IMG/VR virus record: IMGVR_UViG_3300022752_000196
Location: 1 to 36,028 of that record
Length of the DNA: 36,028 nucleotides
Reading direction: 5' to 3' (one strand)
From: a virus
Both the position numbers and the translations under genes were made by a program. The notes under the pieces are model-generated. The model did not search any database. It saw only the letters and a program-made list of their open reading frames with translations, and was not told the origin of the DNA. Of the stretch, positions 5,463 to 11,466 are shown piece by piece (position 1 is the stretch's first letter; every line of letters starts with the position of its first letter).

Positions 5463-5662
5463 TAGTCATCCGCCAGTTTCTCGGTGTTTAGGAGACGAAG
5501 GGCTTTCTGGTATTCGTTATAGGTGTGCTTACGCCATTCCATAGCTTCGGTGTCCCAAACGCTCTGGTCAGCTTCGAAAACAGTTGTTAGGACATCATCA
5601 TTTATAAAAACGATCTTGTTGTCAATATCAACAGAGATAACAAACACTACTTGTCTAGCCAT
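5462..5662 (-). CDS. Hypothetical protein (66 aa)
   Basis: Beta-type N-terminus (VVFVISVDIDNKIVFINDD), then a charged helix ending LNTEKLADD. The N-terminus is hydrophobic but alternates with polar residues, so it is a beta sheet rather than a membrane anchor. It is linked by TAATG overlaps on both sides, as second gene of the operon that starts at 5787. No known family. Confidence 0.55.
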   Translation of the reverse strand: MARQVVFVISVDIDNKIVFINDDVLTTVFEADQSVWDTEAMEWRKHTYNEYQKALRLLNTEKLADD

Positions 5663-5787
5663 TAGTTGTCACCGCCAGTGATCAGCTCTTCCAAATCTGC
5701 TAAAGCTTCTGCGGCAGAAATGTTGTTGGCGTAATACTTGTCGTAAATACGCTTGATAATTCTTGCTTCTTGATTTGTTAGTTCCAT
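5662..5787 (-). CDS. Hypothetical helical protein, first gene of operon (41 aa)
   Basis: A very short, all-helical protein (MELTNQEARIIKRIYDKYY...) with a Leu/Ile-rich amphipathic second half. A strong AAAGGGAAAAA ribosome site precedes the ATG, and the leader carries a stem-loop. Position, leader and coupling to the next gene support it in spite of its length. A longer frame over the same bases in another phase (5669-5863) lacks these supports. Confidence 0.5.
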   Translation of the reverse strand: MELTNQEARIIKRIYDKYYANNISAAEALADLEELITGGDN

Positions 5788-5806
5788 TTTTTCCCTTTTT
5801 GTTTAG

Positions 5807-5824
5807 GTAGCCGTTATCAGCTAC
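5807..5824 (-). promoter_or_regulatory. Leader stem-loop before the 5787 operon
   Basis: GTAGC (5807-5811) and GCTAC (5820-5824) form a 5-bp stem with an 8-base loop. On the transcript it is followed by CTAAAC and then AAAAAGGGA. Layout and flanks match the stem-loop at 1097-1114, although the stem bases differ. A promoter is expected just upstream, but no convincing -35/-10 pair was found. Confidence 0.45.
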
Positions 5825-5904
5825 AAAACACACAATACGGCAGACCTGGACAATAAAGATCAACTTTGTTGCGTTTCGTTATAAATTCGTTATAAAAGCT
5901 AAAA

Positions 5905-5932
5905 ACCCCCTAACGGACAAAGATTAGGGGGT
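5905..5932 (-). terminator. Intrinsic terminator downstream of the HNH gene
   Basis: ACCCCCTAA (5905-5913) pairs perfectly with TTAGGGGGT (5924-5932) around a 10-base loop. On the minus strand the stem is followed by TTTTT, as expected of an intrinsic terminator. It ends the transcript carrying the 8-kb to 6-kb genes. Between the HNH stop (5992) and this hairpin lie a few ACCAAAT words resembling the phased arrays but without their 11-bp period, and a GATCACTG word overlapping the stop codon. Confidence 0.7.
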
Positions 5933-5991
5933 CTAGCTTGTTACCTGGTATTGGGTATCACAACCAAATTTTAGAACCAAATAACCAAATT

Positions 5992-6324
5992 TTAGATCAC
6001 TGGTTTATTTCCACGCTTCTCATTACAACTCTTGTGAGCTGGCAGCAAGATCGCATTAGAACCAAATTCCCCAGGATTAAGATGGTCAGCAACCCAAGGA
6101 TCATTAACCCTAGCACCATCACCGCATAAATGGCAAAGTAAAGCAGTCTCACGAACCAGTTTTGCCCTTTTCTTGTAATCACCGGAATACTGTCCCGTCT
6201 GTTTCTTTACTACTGCCCTTTTAGCGTTATGTAACTGTTCAACCAGATTTTCGTGTTCATCACATCTGTTATTGCCGGTAGTGAGCTGACCGCAGTCTAG
6301 ACAAGGTTTAGGAAACCTACCCAT
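5992..6324 (-). CDS. HNH endonuclease-like protein (110 aa)
   Basis: N-terminal Cys cluster (CLDCG...C...H, residues 8-24) is a first zinc knuckle. A second CHLCG (about 64-68), the ADHLNPGEFG segment (His of the HNH core, about 79-88) and LLPAHKSCNEKRGN (93-106) form a typical HNH module. In phages such small HNH proteins are homing-type nickases or partners of the terminase in cos cleavage. This one lies far from the terminase unless the genome circularises. It is followed by an intrinsic terminator and overlaps the upstream gene by 8 bp. Confidence 0.75.
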   Translation of the reverse strand: MGRFPKPCLDCGQLTTGNNRCDEHENLVEQLHNAKRAVVKKQTGQYSGDYKKRAKLVRETALLCHLCGDGARVNDPWVADHLNPGEFGSNAILLPAHKSCNEKRGNKPVI

Positions 6325-6478
6325 TGTGATCTTCGCAGTTTTCTATTGCTTGCTTTTCGGTTTGGTATTTGTCCCAACAATTTTCAACCGGATTGTCGAA
6401 CCAAATGATCATTTGAACCAAAACTATTGCTGTTAGAACCAAATTCAAACCAAATACTAGCTTTTCCCAAGGTTTCAT
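6317..6478 (-). CDS. Small membrane protein (53 aa)
   Basis: I start this gene at MKPWEKLVFGLN because an AGAAAGGGAATA ribosome site lies directly before that ATG; an in-frame ATG 60 bases upstream has none. One transmembrane segment (about residues 7-27) is followed by a charged tail with two Cys (ENCWDKY... and ENCEDHNG). It could be a single-pass protein with a disulfide-bonded or metal-binding tail. The function is unknown. Confidence 0.5.
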   Translation of the reverse strand: MKPWEKLVFGLNLVLTAIVLVQMIIWFDNPVENCWDKYQTEKQAIENCEDHNG

Positions 6479-6488
6479 TATTCCCTTT

Positions 6489-6659
6489 CTAATCTTTACC
6501 CCAACCAGATCCTTTGAACTGGACTGATGGGCTACCAAATAGTCTAACCAAATTTTCTTTACATTGCTTACACTTTTTTGGTGGAATATGGTTATTGTTT
6601 ATTGGTTCAGTAATAATGAACTTATGGCCATTAGAGCATTGATATTCATAAACTGGCAT
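6489..6659 (-). CDS. FmdB-family zinc-ribbon protein (56 aa)
   Basis: The start MPVYEYQCSNGHKF, a second CKQC pair at about residues 31-34 and the end GSPSVQFKGSGWGKD follow the FmdB-type putative regulatory zinc ribbon closely, including the C-terminal Phe-Lys-Gly-Ser-Gly-Trp. In bacteria this family is small and its function is poorly defined; transcription regulation has been suggested. Phage copies are common in actinophages. It overlaps the end of the 6659-6868 gene by one base (TAATG). Confidence 0.7.
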   Translation of the reverse strand: MPVYEYQCSNGHKFIITEPINNNHIPPKKCKQCKENLVRLFGSPSVQFKGSGWGKD

Positions 6660-6868
6660 TAGTCTCCTTCAGGTCTAAAACCGATTTGTAGTTCTGGTTC
6701 TTTTGTTATTGCTTGTGTTGCTTGCTCAACTTGTGAGCTGCTATTCACAAAGTTTACTGGCTCTGTTATTTCGTGTCGGTGAGTTGCTCGCCAAGACTTT
6801 AGGAGCTGTAAAGCAGATTTTTCATCTGTCTCAAACTCTGCCCCACAAGAACATCTCTCCCGTATCAT
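6659..6868 (-). CDS. Small putative zinc-finger protein (69 aa)
   Basis: The N-terminus MIRERCSCGAEFETD, with a later HRHE at about residues 30-33, gives a Cys-x-Cys plus His-x-His ligand set resembling a small C2H2-like finger. The remaining half is polar and probably flexible. It is joined by TAATG overlaps to an upstream 35-aa zinc protein and the downstream FmdB-like protein, so three consecutive mini zinc proteins are co-translated. Confidence 0.55.
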   Translation of the reverse strand: MIRERCSCGAEFETDEKSALQLLKSWRATHRHEITEPVNFVNSSSQVEQATQAITKEPELQIGFRPEGD

Positions 6869-6975
6869 TATTCAATCCAACTACCTAAACAACTCAAACA
6901 AAATGGTGGTCTAGGTGATTTTTTATCAAAAACAATAGTCATTTGATGTCCGTTAGCGCAAACAAATGTTTCCAT
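6868..6975 (-). CDS. Mini zinc-finger protein (35 aa)
   Basis: This frame begins METFVCANGHQM and has CLSC at residues 26-29: Cys6, His10, Cys26 and Cys29 would make one complete zinc site. It resembles a trimmed FmdB/zinc-ribbon start. It is coupled by TAATG to the next gene. The ribosome site is weak, but the ligand spacing and coupling support a real gene. Confidence 0.5.
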   Translation of the reverse strand: METFVCANGHQMTIVFDKKSPRPPFCLSCLGSWIE

Positions 6976-7007
6976 AATGTTCCAATCGTAGATCAAATGT
7001 AAAGGAA

Positions 7008-7055
7008 AGATCTCCTAGCAACAGGGCTTTTACATGCATGGCTACTAGGAGATCT
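7008..7055 (-). terminator. Perfect 11-bp-stem hairpin after the phosphoesterase gene
   Basis: AGATCTCCTAG (7008-7018) and CTAGGAGATCT (7045-7055) are perfect inverted repeats with a 26-base loop containing CATGCATG. The structure lies 22 bp beyond the stop of the phosphoesterase gene and is followed on the minus strand by TTTCCTTT, so it may act as a terminator or RNA processing site between that gene and the zinc-protein operon. Confidence 0.6.
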
Positions 7056-7076
7056 AAACCAAATCTAGCATAAAAT

Positions 7077-8246
7077 CTAGAGTTTCCAAACAGTTCCGGT
7101 AAAGTCTTTGCCTTTTTCAACTGAAAAACAGACAAGTCCTGGTTGGCTATCTTCACCAGCGGTCTGCCTAAACCAGCCAGAACCATTATCTAATGTGGCA
7201 GCTTGAACCCAGAAACGGCTTGTTCCCCTAGGGGTAGAACCAAGTTCTTGAACTCTTAGATGATGGAAATGACCAGAAATGCCGATAGTTGCGCTGGCTA
7301 CTGGTTGCCTACCAAATGCTTGCTGTCTCCACCAAGTTGGAACTTGGTCTGGTCTAGCCGATTGGTGTCCATGCCATAAACCTAGGATGTGGAATTCGTC
7401 ACCAAAAATGTCGTAAGCCAAACTTTCGTCATTAGGTTGTGGCTCAAAGAACTTGATAGGCAACCCTACTTCACCTGCTAGGCGAGCTAGAGTTCTACCA
7501 ATGTGAATACCCCAATCGTCTAGGGTTGTGCCTACACGCTGTTTGCTTACACGCCATTGGCAATGATTACTTCCAACCGAAAGATAAGATACAGGTGCAA
7601 ACTTACAGAGTTCCTTTAGAACATCCCACGCCAAAGTTGTAGCTAGATCAATCTGTTGCATAATTGAGAGCGTGTTCGATTGAAGCTGCATAAGATTTGC
7701 TGTGTTCGAGAAGCCTTCGATAACATCGCCTACATCAGCGAAAATGATTTTCTCTGGCTTAACTTCTTTCACTTTTGCGATAAGAGCCGTCTTCTTCTGC
7801 TCAATGCGCTCAAGCAACTCTGCTGTCCCCCCACGATGATCTGCCTTACCAACCTGGAGATCAGACCAAAGAATAATAAACGCTTTACCAGAATCAGTAA
7901 TCTTGGGTTCAACTTTTTTTGTTTTCTTTACTTGTGAATAAAGCAAAGGCAGATCTACAACTGAATTACGCTTCCTAAACCGGAACTTGTAGGCTGTAAG
8001 CCATTGTGGTTCAAGTGGGAAAGGTCTAGCAACCTGCCAACGGCTAGTCCTAGGCTCACCAACAATTTCAATCAGCTCTGGATCAAAACCTGCATCAACC
8101 AAAAACTGGTCAAAATCTGGCTTTTCATCGTCAGCGATAGGTGGAAGAGTTGCTGTGCCTTCTGTGCCGTCAAACTCTACGGCAGGATTCCAGCCTTGCG
8201 GTGGTGCAACCTTTGTGGCTGGTGTTAAATTCTCCAACATGAACAT
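7077..8246 (-). CDS. Calcineurin-like metallophosphoesterase (389 aa)
   Basis: The C-terminal two thirds has the metallophosphatase motifs in order: WSDLQVGK (Asp129), ADVGDVIEG (Gly-Asp 173-174), GSNHCQW (Asn227-His228), LWHGHQ (about 291-295) and GHFHHL (325-330). Together they would hold a two-metal centre of the Mre11/calcineurin type. The first 115 residues are an actinophage-specific extension. This protein is widespread in actinophages next to a small HTH protein with a GQCSC-like end, as here (8225-8452). The likely role is nuclease or phosphodiesterase action in DNA metabolism; the substrate is unknown. Confidence 0.8.
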   Translation of the reverse strand: MFMLENLTPATKVAPPQGWNPAVEFDGTEGTATLPPIADDEKPDFDQFLVDAGFDPELIEIVGEPRTSRWQVARPFPLEPQWLTAYKFRFRKRNSVVDLPLLYSQVKKTKKVEPKITDSGKAFIILWSDLQVGKADHRGGTAELLERIEQKKTALIAKVKEVKPEKIIFADVGDVIEGFSNTANLMQLQSNTLSIMQQIDLATTLAWDVLKELCKFAPVSYLSVGSNHCQWRVSKQRVGTTLDDWGIHIGRTLARLAGEVGLPIKFFEPQPNDESLAYDIFGDEFHILGLWHGHQSARPDQVPTWWRQQAFGRQPVASATIGISGHFHHLRVQELGSTPRGTSRFWVQAATLDNGSGWFRQTAGEDSQPGLVCFSVEKGKDFTGTVWKL

Positions 8247-8452
8247 TGCTTTCTGGTATGGCTATCAACTGAATAGCGACTTACTTTGAGACCACGCTCA
8301 TTTAGAGCTGTTGTGAGAGCAGAATTGTTCCACAAAGGCGATTCTAATGCTTCAACCAGAATTTTCCTATCGGCATCATTTAGAGATTCAATGATGGTTC
8401 TCATTTTGCAGGAATACTGGCGGCTGGTTGGGTTCATGTTTTCAAGCATCAT
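8225..8452 (-). CDS. Small helix-turn-helix-like actinophage protein (75 aa)
   Basis: It has a Cys near residue 15 and an RxHTRKQCSC end, a pattern I know from actinophage proteins ending HRRGQCSC. The middle (residues 22-60) predicts three helices resembling a winged or simple HTH (ALTTALNERGLKVSRYSVDS). It overlaps the start of the phosphoesterase gene, the usual partner. DNA binding, perhaps guiding the phosphoesterase, is a reasonable inference only. Confidence 0.6.
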   Translation of the reverse strand: MMLENMNPTSRQYSCKMRTIIESLNDADRKILVEALESPLWNNSALTTALNERGLKVSRYSVDSHTRKQCSCWRI

Positions 8453-8642
8453 TTTTCTCCAATAGGACAGGGCTAGTTAGGTGATGGCATAGGTCACGAA
8501 TAGTAGCCAGAATTACAGGGTGAGTGATTGTGTTTGCTTCTTCGATAACATCAGCTATCTTGTGTCTGACCAAATCAAAGTCCGCTGACCAAAGTAGGTT
8601 ATCGTCTCTAAGTAGTTTTACTGCTTCTTGTGCTTTATTCAT
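8442..8642 (-). CDS. Hypothetical helical protein (66 aa)
   Basis: The start chosen is MNKAQEAVKLLRDD, which has AAGGAGATACAG before it, a near-perfect ribosome site; an upstream in-frame ATG (8681) has none and lies inside the next gene. The protein is helical with a His/Leu-rich C-terminal half (LCHHLTSPVLLEKNDA). It overlaps both neighbours. No family recognised. Confidence 0.55.
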   Translation of the reverse strand: MNKAQEAVKLLRDDNLLWSADFDLVRHKIADVIEEANTITHPVILATIRDLCHHLTSPVLLEKNDA

Positions 8643-8769
8643 CTGTATCTCCTTCATCATCAAATGGGTTTGTGTTTTCAATTATTTTTGATAGCCACCA
8701 AAGTAAGCCAAAGCCAACTACGAGCATCCCTACGCCTAAAACTCCTATAGAACCAAATAGTTCAAGCAT
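8635..8769 (-). CDS. Small membrane protein (44 aa)
   Basis: The sequence starts MLELFGSIGVLGVGM, with one Gly/Val/Leu-rich transmembrane segment (residues 3-27) and an acidic cytoplasmic-type tail (NPFDDEGDTDE). It overlaps the next gene by 8 bp and the previous one (8762-9073) by 8 bp. The acidic tail after a single span resembles small phage membrane proteins of unknown role. Confidence 0.5.
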   Translation of the reverse strand: MLELFGSIGVLGVGMLVVGFGLLWWLSKIIENTNPFDDEGDTDE

Positions 8770-9073
8770 TAGACTGCCAAACTCTAATAGGTCTAGCGTG
8801 TGATGATGGTCTAACAGACGAAATAAACCTATCTGTAGGTGTGATTAGGTTTTGCTTCGCAGCTGACCTAAACATTGCCCCCATAGCAGATGGCTGATGG
8901 GTTGTGATTGCCGGATAGTTTTGTAGTTCTAACCAAACATCGTCAGATGTGATAGTTGCTGATTTTGCGATCAAATCTTTGATGATTTGAGCAACCAGGT
9001 TAGTCCATTCAGCGTTAGCGTTTTCTTCTACTTGATCTAGTGCTTCATCTCTTAGTTGTGTTGCAGTTTTCAT
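8762..9073 (-). CDS. Conserved actinophage protein, possible winged-helix (103 aa)
   Basis: Residues 40-75 (SDDVWLELQNYP...MGAMFRSAAKQNLITPTDRF) and the end SSHARPIRVWQSN correspond to a family frequent in actinophages, in which a short helical N-terminus is followed by a winged-helix-like domain and an invariant His-x-Arg-Pro-x-Arg-Val-Trp. The family has no proven function. It lies just after the methyltransferase with a one-base overlap, so it may be co-regulated with DNA modification. Confidence 0.6.
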   Translation of the reverse strand: MKTATQLRDEALDQVEENANAEWTNLVAQIIKDLIAKSATITSDDVWLELQNYPAITTHQPSAMGAMFRSAAKQNLITPTDRFISSVRPSSHARPIRVWQSNA

Positions 9074-10534
9074 TATTTTCCTTCCAGTTCAATGTCTTGT
9101 AGCAGTATTCTCAAAGCTAGTTCTGCTTGCTGTGGAACAACACCATTACCGCAAGCCTTGAGTTGATCGTTACGCTTCAAACCAATTTCAGGGCTAGTAA
9201 CCCAACCTTCAGGCAACCCCATCATCCATTCAGTAAATTCAGCTGACAGGCGATGATTACCATTCTTACCATCTGGTTTAGTAGGTGCAGGTGCAGGGCG
9301 AGTGATTGCTTCCCAGCGTTCAATAGCTGGCGCAAACTTACCCCAGTCAATAGTTGTTCTAGCCAAAGTAGGCATCGTTAGATCACCACCTTCGGTAGCA
9401 ATCTTGTCCATAGTTTTTTGGTTTCTGCGCTCATAGCCATCAGAAGCTCGCAATGTAGGAAGCAAAACTTCACCGCTATTGAAAATAGCTCTAGCCACAG
9501 TATCTACAGAAACAACCCCATCACGAGTTTGTGCGGCTGACCCATCCTTATAGTCACGAACAATAGGTGTAGGCAATAGTTGCACTTGATCTTCAAGCCT
9601 AGCTTTAGGCGCACCATTCTCAACTTCTTTACTGGTAGAACCATTAGCTGAAGAAGTCCTAGGAGTGCCAAGCAACCTTATTTCAGAATCATCGAAATCA
9701 TCAAGAAAATCATTTTCAGGTAACTCGTTGATTACTACTTCACGAAGATTTCTATAACCCCCTGAACTGCGCTCCTTCAATTCAGCGATCTCTTCAGGTG
9801 TTTTGATTTCCCTGTGTTCCATCGTGTTGGGTGTAGGAAGCAAATTATCTGCTTCTCTAGAAACTTTCAAACCTTGGCTTGCAACCAAATCCATGACCTG
9901 ATCACGAACACCAACAGTATTGCCACGCTTCAACGCTTCGGCTTCACCTAAAGCCCCGCCAGAACCTTCACTTGCTTTGGGGGAACGCAATAATGAAGAC
10001 TCTAAATCTGTTATGGGGCGCACCTGCATCGGCAGCTCGAAGACCACACCATTTTGCATCATACCCCAAGTCGGCCAGCGATCCGAGAACGGCCTGTATT
10101 GCTGTGAAAACAGGTTGTCTTCCCCAATCATCCAAAGTTTGTGAATCGTATTCCATTCCGTTATCTGCTTTAGCACTTAGCAAACCCCTAACATTTTCTA
10201 TAACAACCAATTTAGGTTGCAGTTCTTCAATAGCTCTAGCAAACTCTGACCAAAGACCACTTCTTGTGCCTTCAGCCAAACCTGCTCTTTTACCGGCAAG
10301 ACTTAGATCTTGGCAAGGAAAACCGCCAGTCAAAATGTCTACTTTTTCTACTTGTGTGAAATCAACTTTTGTGACATCACGATAGTTTGGAATGCCTGGG
10401 AAGTTGCGTTTAAGGATTTTGCTTGGTGCATCATCCCATTCGCAATGCCAAACAACTTCGCCACCTGTGACTGCGGTTACGGCTAGATCTAGTCCACCAT
10501 AACCAGAGAATAGGCTACCGATTTTCATATTCAT
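9073..10534 (-). CDS. DNA (cytosine-5-)methyltransferase, split by a +1 frame change
   Basis: The first frame (10534 to 9968, 188 aa) carries motif I (FSGYGGLDLA, 9-18), the catalytic PCQ (Cys74) and ENV (113-115), then ends at a stop just after FIIAFPQSK. The rest of the enzyme, including LLPTP repeats, LSAEFTEWMMGLPEGWV and the final motif CGNGVVPQ, continues in the +1 frame to 9073. Joining at the CCCCC run (9979-9983) gives one enzyme of about 486 aa reading ...AFPKASEGSG. Each frame alone lacks essential motifs. Programmed +1 slippage, a genuine inactivating mutation and a homopolymer sequencing error are all possible. The enzyme would methylate cytosine in phage DNA, usually to evade host restriction. 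Confidence 0.75.
9979..9983 (-). other. C5 run at the methyltransferase frame change
   Basis: On the minus strand the frame reads TTC CCC CAA AGC AAG TGA; skipping one C gives TTC CCC AAA GCA AGT, which continues the methyltransferase. CCC-C is a sequence on which proline tRNA is known to slip +1. The stop follows 9 bases after the slip point. Confidence 0.6.
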
Positions 10535-10793
10535 TCACACAGAAGTCGCATTTTTTACGGCAAGAGCAGCTTTCATCGCTACAAGGGTCACACTCACATT
10601 CGGTAATTTCTACCTTATAAACCCATTCCTGATTTATGCCATCAGGGAATTTTATTACAGACATCAGCGTCCATTCTGGTTTGCTAACTTCTGCCATTTG
10701 CTTTAAAACATCGTCAGGCCAGTCATCTCCAACATCCCATGATGCCATAGCGAATTGCCCTGTAGGAAGTTTGTATTTAGCCATTGCTTTCAC
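10515..10793 (-). CDS. Cys-rich hypothetical protein (92 aa)
   Basis: The first 65 residues form a Trp-containing globular part; the end carries a cluster of eight Cys (ECECDPCSDESCSCRKKCDF and CVNE), which looks like a compact metal- or disulfide-stabilised knot. The start taken is a GTG that overlaps the upstream stop as GTGA and has GGAGAG before it; the ATG three codons later is an alternative. It overlaps the methyltransferase start by 20 bp. The function is unknown. Confidence 0.6.
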   Translation of the reverse strand: MKAMAKYKLPTGQFAMASWDVGDDWPDDVLKQMAEVSKPEWTLMSVIKFPDGINQEWVYKVEITECECDPCSDESCSCRKKCDFCVNEYENR

Positions 10794-11056
10794 TTGTTCT
10801 CTCCTTTGATAACAGCGATAAGACTTGTTGTGTTTAAGTAAAGACCAGTCAAAGGGTTGCTTCCTACGGCTTCAAGTTCTTCTAGCAGTTTGATGATGCG
10901 TTCACGCTCAACTTGATACACAAGTTCAAGAAATCGGTCAAACTCAGCATTCTTTTCTTTCACGCTATTAGTGTGTGGAGCATAAAAGTGGGTTTCTTCA
11001 TAAGTTTCACGCATATCCTGAATACTTGGCGTGTAATCACTTACCCATTCACTCAT
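10790..11056 (-). CDS. Hypothetical protein, paralogue of 11056-11274 (88 aa)
   Basis: Acidic N-terminal half followed by ERERIIKLLEELEAVG and a C-terminal LIAVIKGEN. The same ERERIIKLLEE ... LIKGE arrangement is found in the upstream gene (11056-11274), and the DNA for it is identical over 33 bp. A local duplication therefore produced this pair. The repeated part is an amphipathic helix, suitable for dimer formation. Linked by GTGA and TAATG overlaps to its neighbours. Confidence 0.6.
   Translation of the reverse strand: MSEWVSDYTPSIQDMRETYEETHFYAPHTNSVKEKNAEFDRFLELVYQVERERIIKLLEELEAVGSNPLTGLYLNTTSLIAVIKGENK
10877..10909 (-). repeat. 33-bp exact repeat, copy in the 10790 gene
   Basis: Identical to 11173-11205 over 33 bp. 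It encodes the ERERIIKLLEE segment of both proteins in the same frame. Synonymous positions have not diverged, so the duplication is recent or kept by recombination. Confidence 0.75.
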
Positions 11057-11274
11057 TAGTCCTCTCCTTTAATAAGAGAGATAATGTCACCTGTAAAAGA
11101 ACTCATAACGATTTCTGGGCTGGTAGGGGTTTTCACATTGACATTAGAAAATCGCAAAACGCCTTCAAGGTTTTCTTCTAGCAGTTTGATGATGCGTTCA
11201 CGCTCTTCACGCTTACCGATTTCGTATGACCTGTGAATCCATTTGTTTAGTTCTTCAGATTCTGTGAAAGACAT
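11056..11274 (-). CDS. Hypothetical protein, paralogue of 10790-11056 (72 aa)
   Basis: A charged N-terminus (EELNKWIHRSYEIGKREE) runs into ERERIIKLLEE, a variable loop and ISLIKGED. The shared segment and 33-bp DNA identity show common origin with the next gene. AAGGGAATAAAAA precedes the ATG. It is probably a small helical dimerising protein. Biological role unknown. Confidence 0.6.
   Translation of the reverse strand: MSFTESEELNKWIHRSYEIGKREERERIIKLLEENLEGVLRFSNVNVKTPTSPEIVMSSFTGDIISLIKGED
11173..11205 (-). repeat. 33-bp exact repeat, copy in the 11056 gene
   Basis: Second copy of the 10877-10909 repeat, in the same orientation, 296 bp away. Confidence 0.75.
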
Positions 11275-11389
11275 TTTTTATTCCCTTCTTTAGTGCTGGT
11301 TTAGTGAAAAAACGCCACCTGTTTAGTAGGCGTAGATAGATTGGTCTTAGCTCATTTAGCAGGTTGTATTCTGCTTTGTGTTTAGCCAT
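11255..11389 (-). CDS. Small basic protein (44 aa)
   Basis: It starts MAKHKAEYNLLNELR after a perfect AGAAAGGGAATC ribosome site and 31 bp downstream of a good promoter. It is very basic (TKPALKKGIKNVFHRI end) with a probable helix, so it may bind nucleic acid. It overlaps the next gene by 20 bp. A hairpin-plus-T-run (11306-11333) lies inside the gene and might reduce transcription of what follows. Confidence 0.45.
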   Translation of the reverse strand: MAKHKAEYNLLNELRPIYLRLLNRWRFFTKPALKKGIKNVFHRI

Positions 11390-11419
11390 GATTCCCTTTC
11401 TTTTGCGCTATGACCTAAA

Positions 11420-11447
11420 TCTATACCAGCACTTATCCCAAAGTCAA
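11420..11447 (-). promoter_or_regulatory. Sigma70-type promoter candidate
   Basis: On the minus strand TTGACT (11442-11447), a 16-bp spacer and TATAGA (11420-11425) make the best promoter match I found. It lies in the 77-bp gap between the resolvase gene and the 44-aa basic gene and would drive the 11389-to-7077 genes, including the methyltransferase. Confidence 0.5.
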
Positions 11448-11466
11448 TAGCAACACGCCAGAAAGT

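Larger units (their letters stand above)
198..6002. repeat. Dispersed 8-mer GATCACTG, 12 copies in 6 kb
   Basis: GATCACTG reads on the plus strand at 198, 1351, 1426, 2061, 3138, 3541, 4236 and 5995, and as CAGTGATC at 2967, 4748, 5001 and 5676 (left-most base given). Six copies lie inside genes in different reading frames and orientations, where they encode different amino acids, so protein conservation does not explain them. The rest are intergenic or overlap the stop codons at 3140 and 5992. In the remaining 30 kb I found only one further copy, near 24,775. This suggests a binding or modification site dispersed through the small-gene region. Confidence 0.6.

Noticed and set aside
5669-5863. 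64-codon minus frame in the 5787 leader
   Set aside because: It lies out of frame with the 41-aa gene, which has a strong ribosome site and TAATG coupling. The longer frame begins within the leader stem-loop region and has neither.
5941-5993. A third 11-bp phased array after the HNH gene
   Set aside because: ACCAAAT words are present, but ACC spacing is 20, 13 and 8 bp, so the exact 11-bp phase of the other two arrays is missing. It was noted only as a related word cluster.
11306-11333. Hairpin plus T run (ACGCC/GGCGT then TTTTTT) as an operon-ending terminator
   Set aside because: It lies inside the 44-aa basic gene just after a good promoter, and the stem is only 5 bp. It may attenuate but cannot be called an operon end with confidence.
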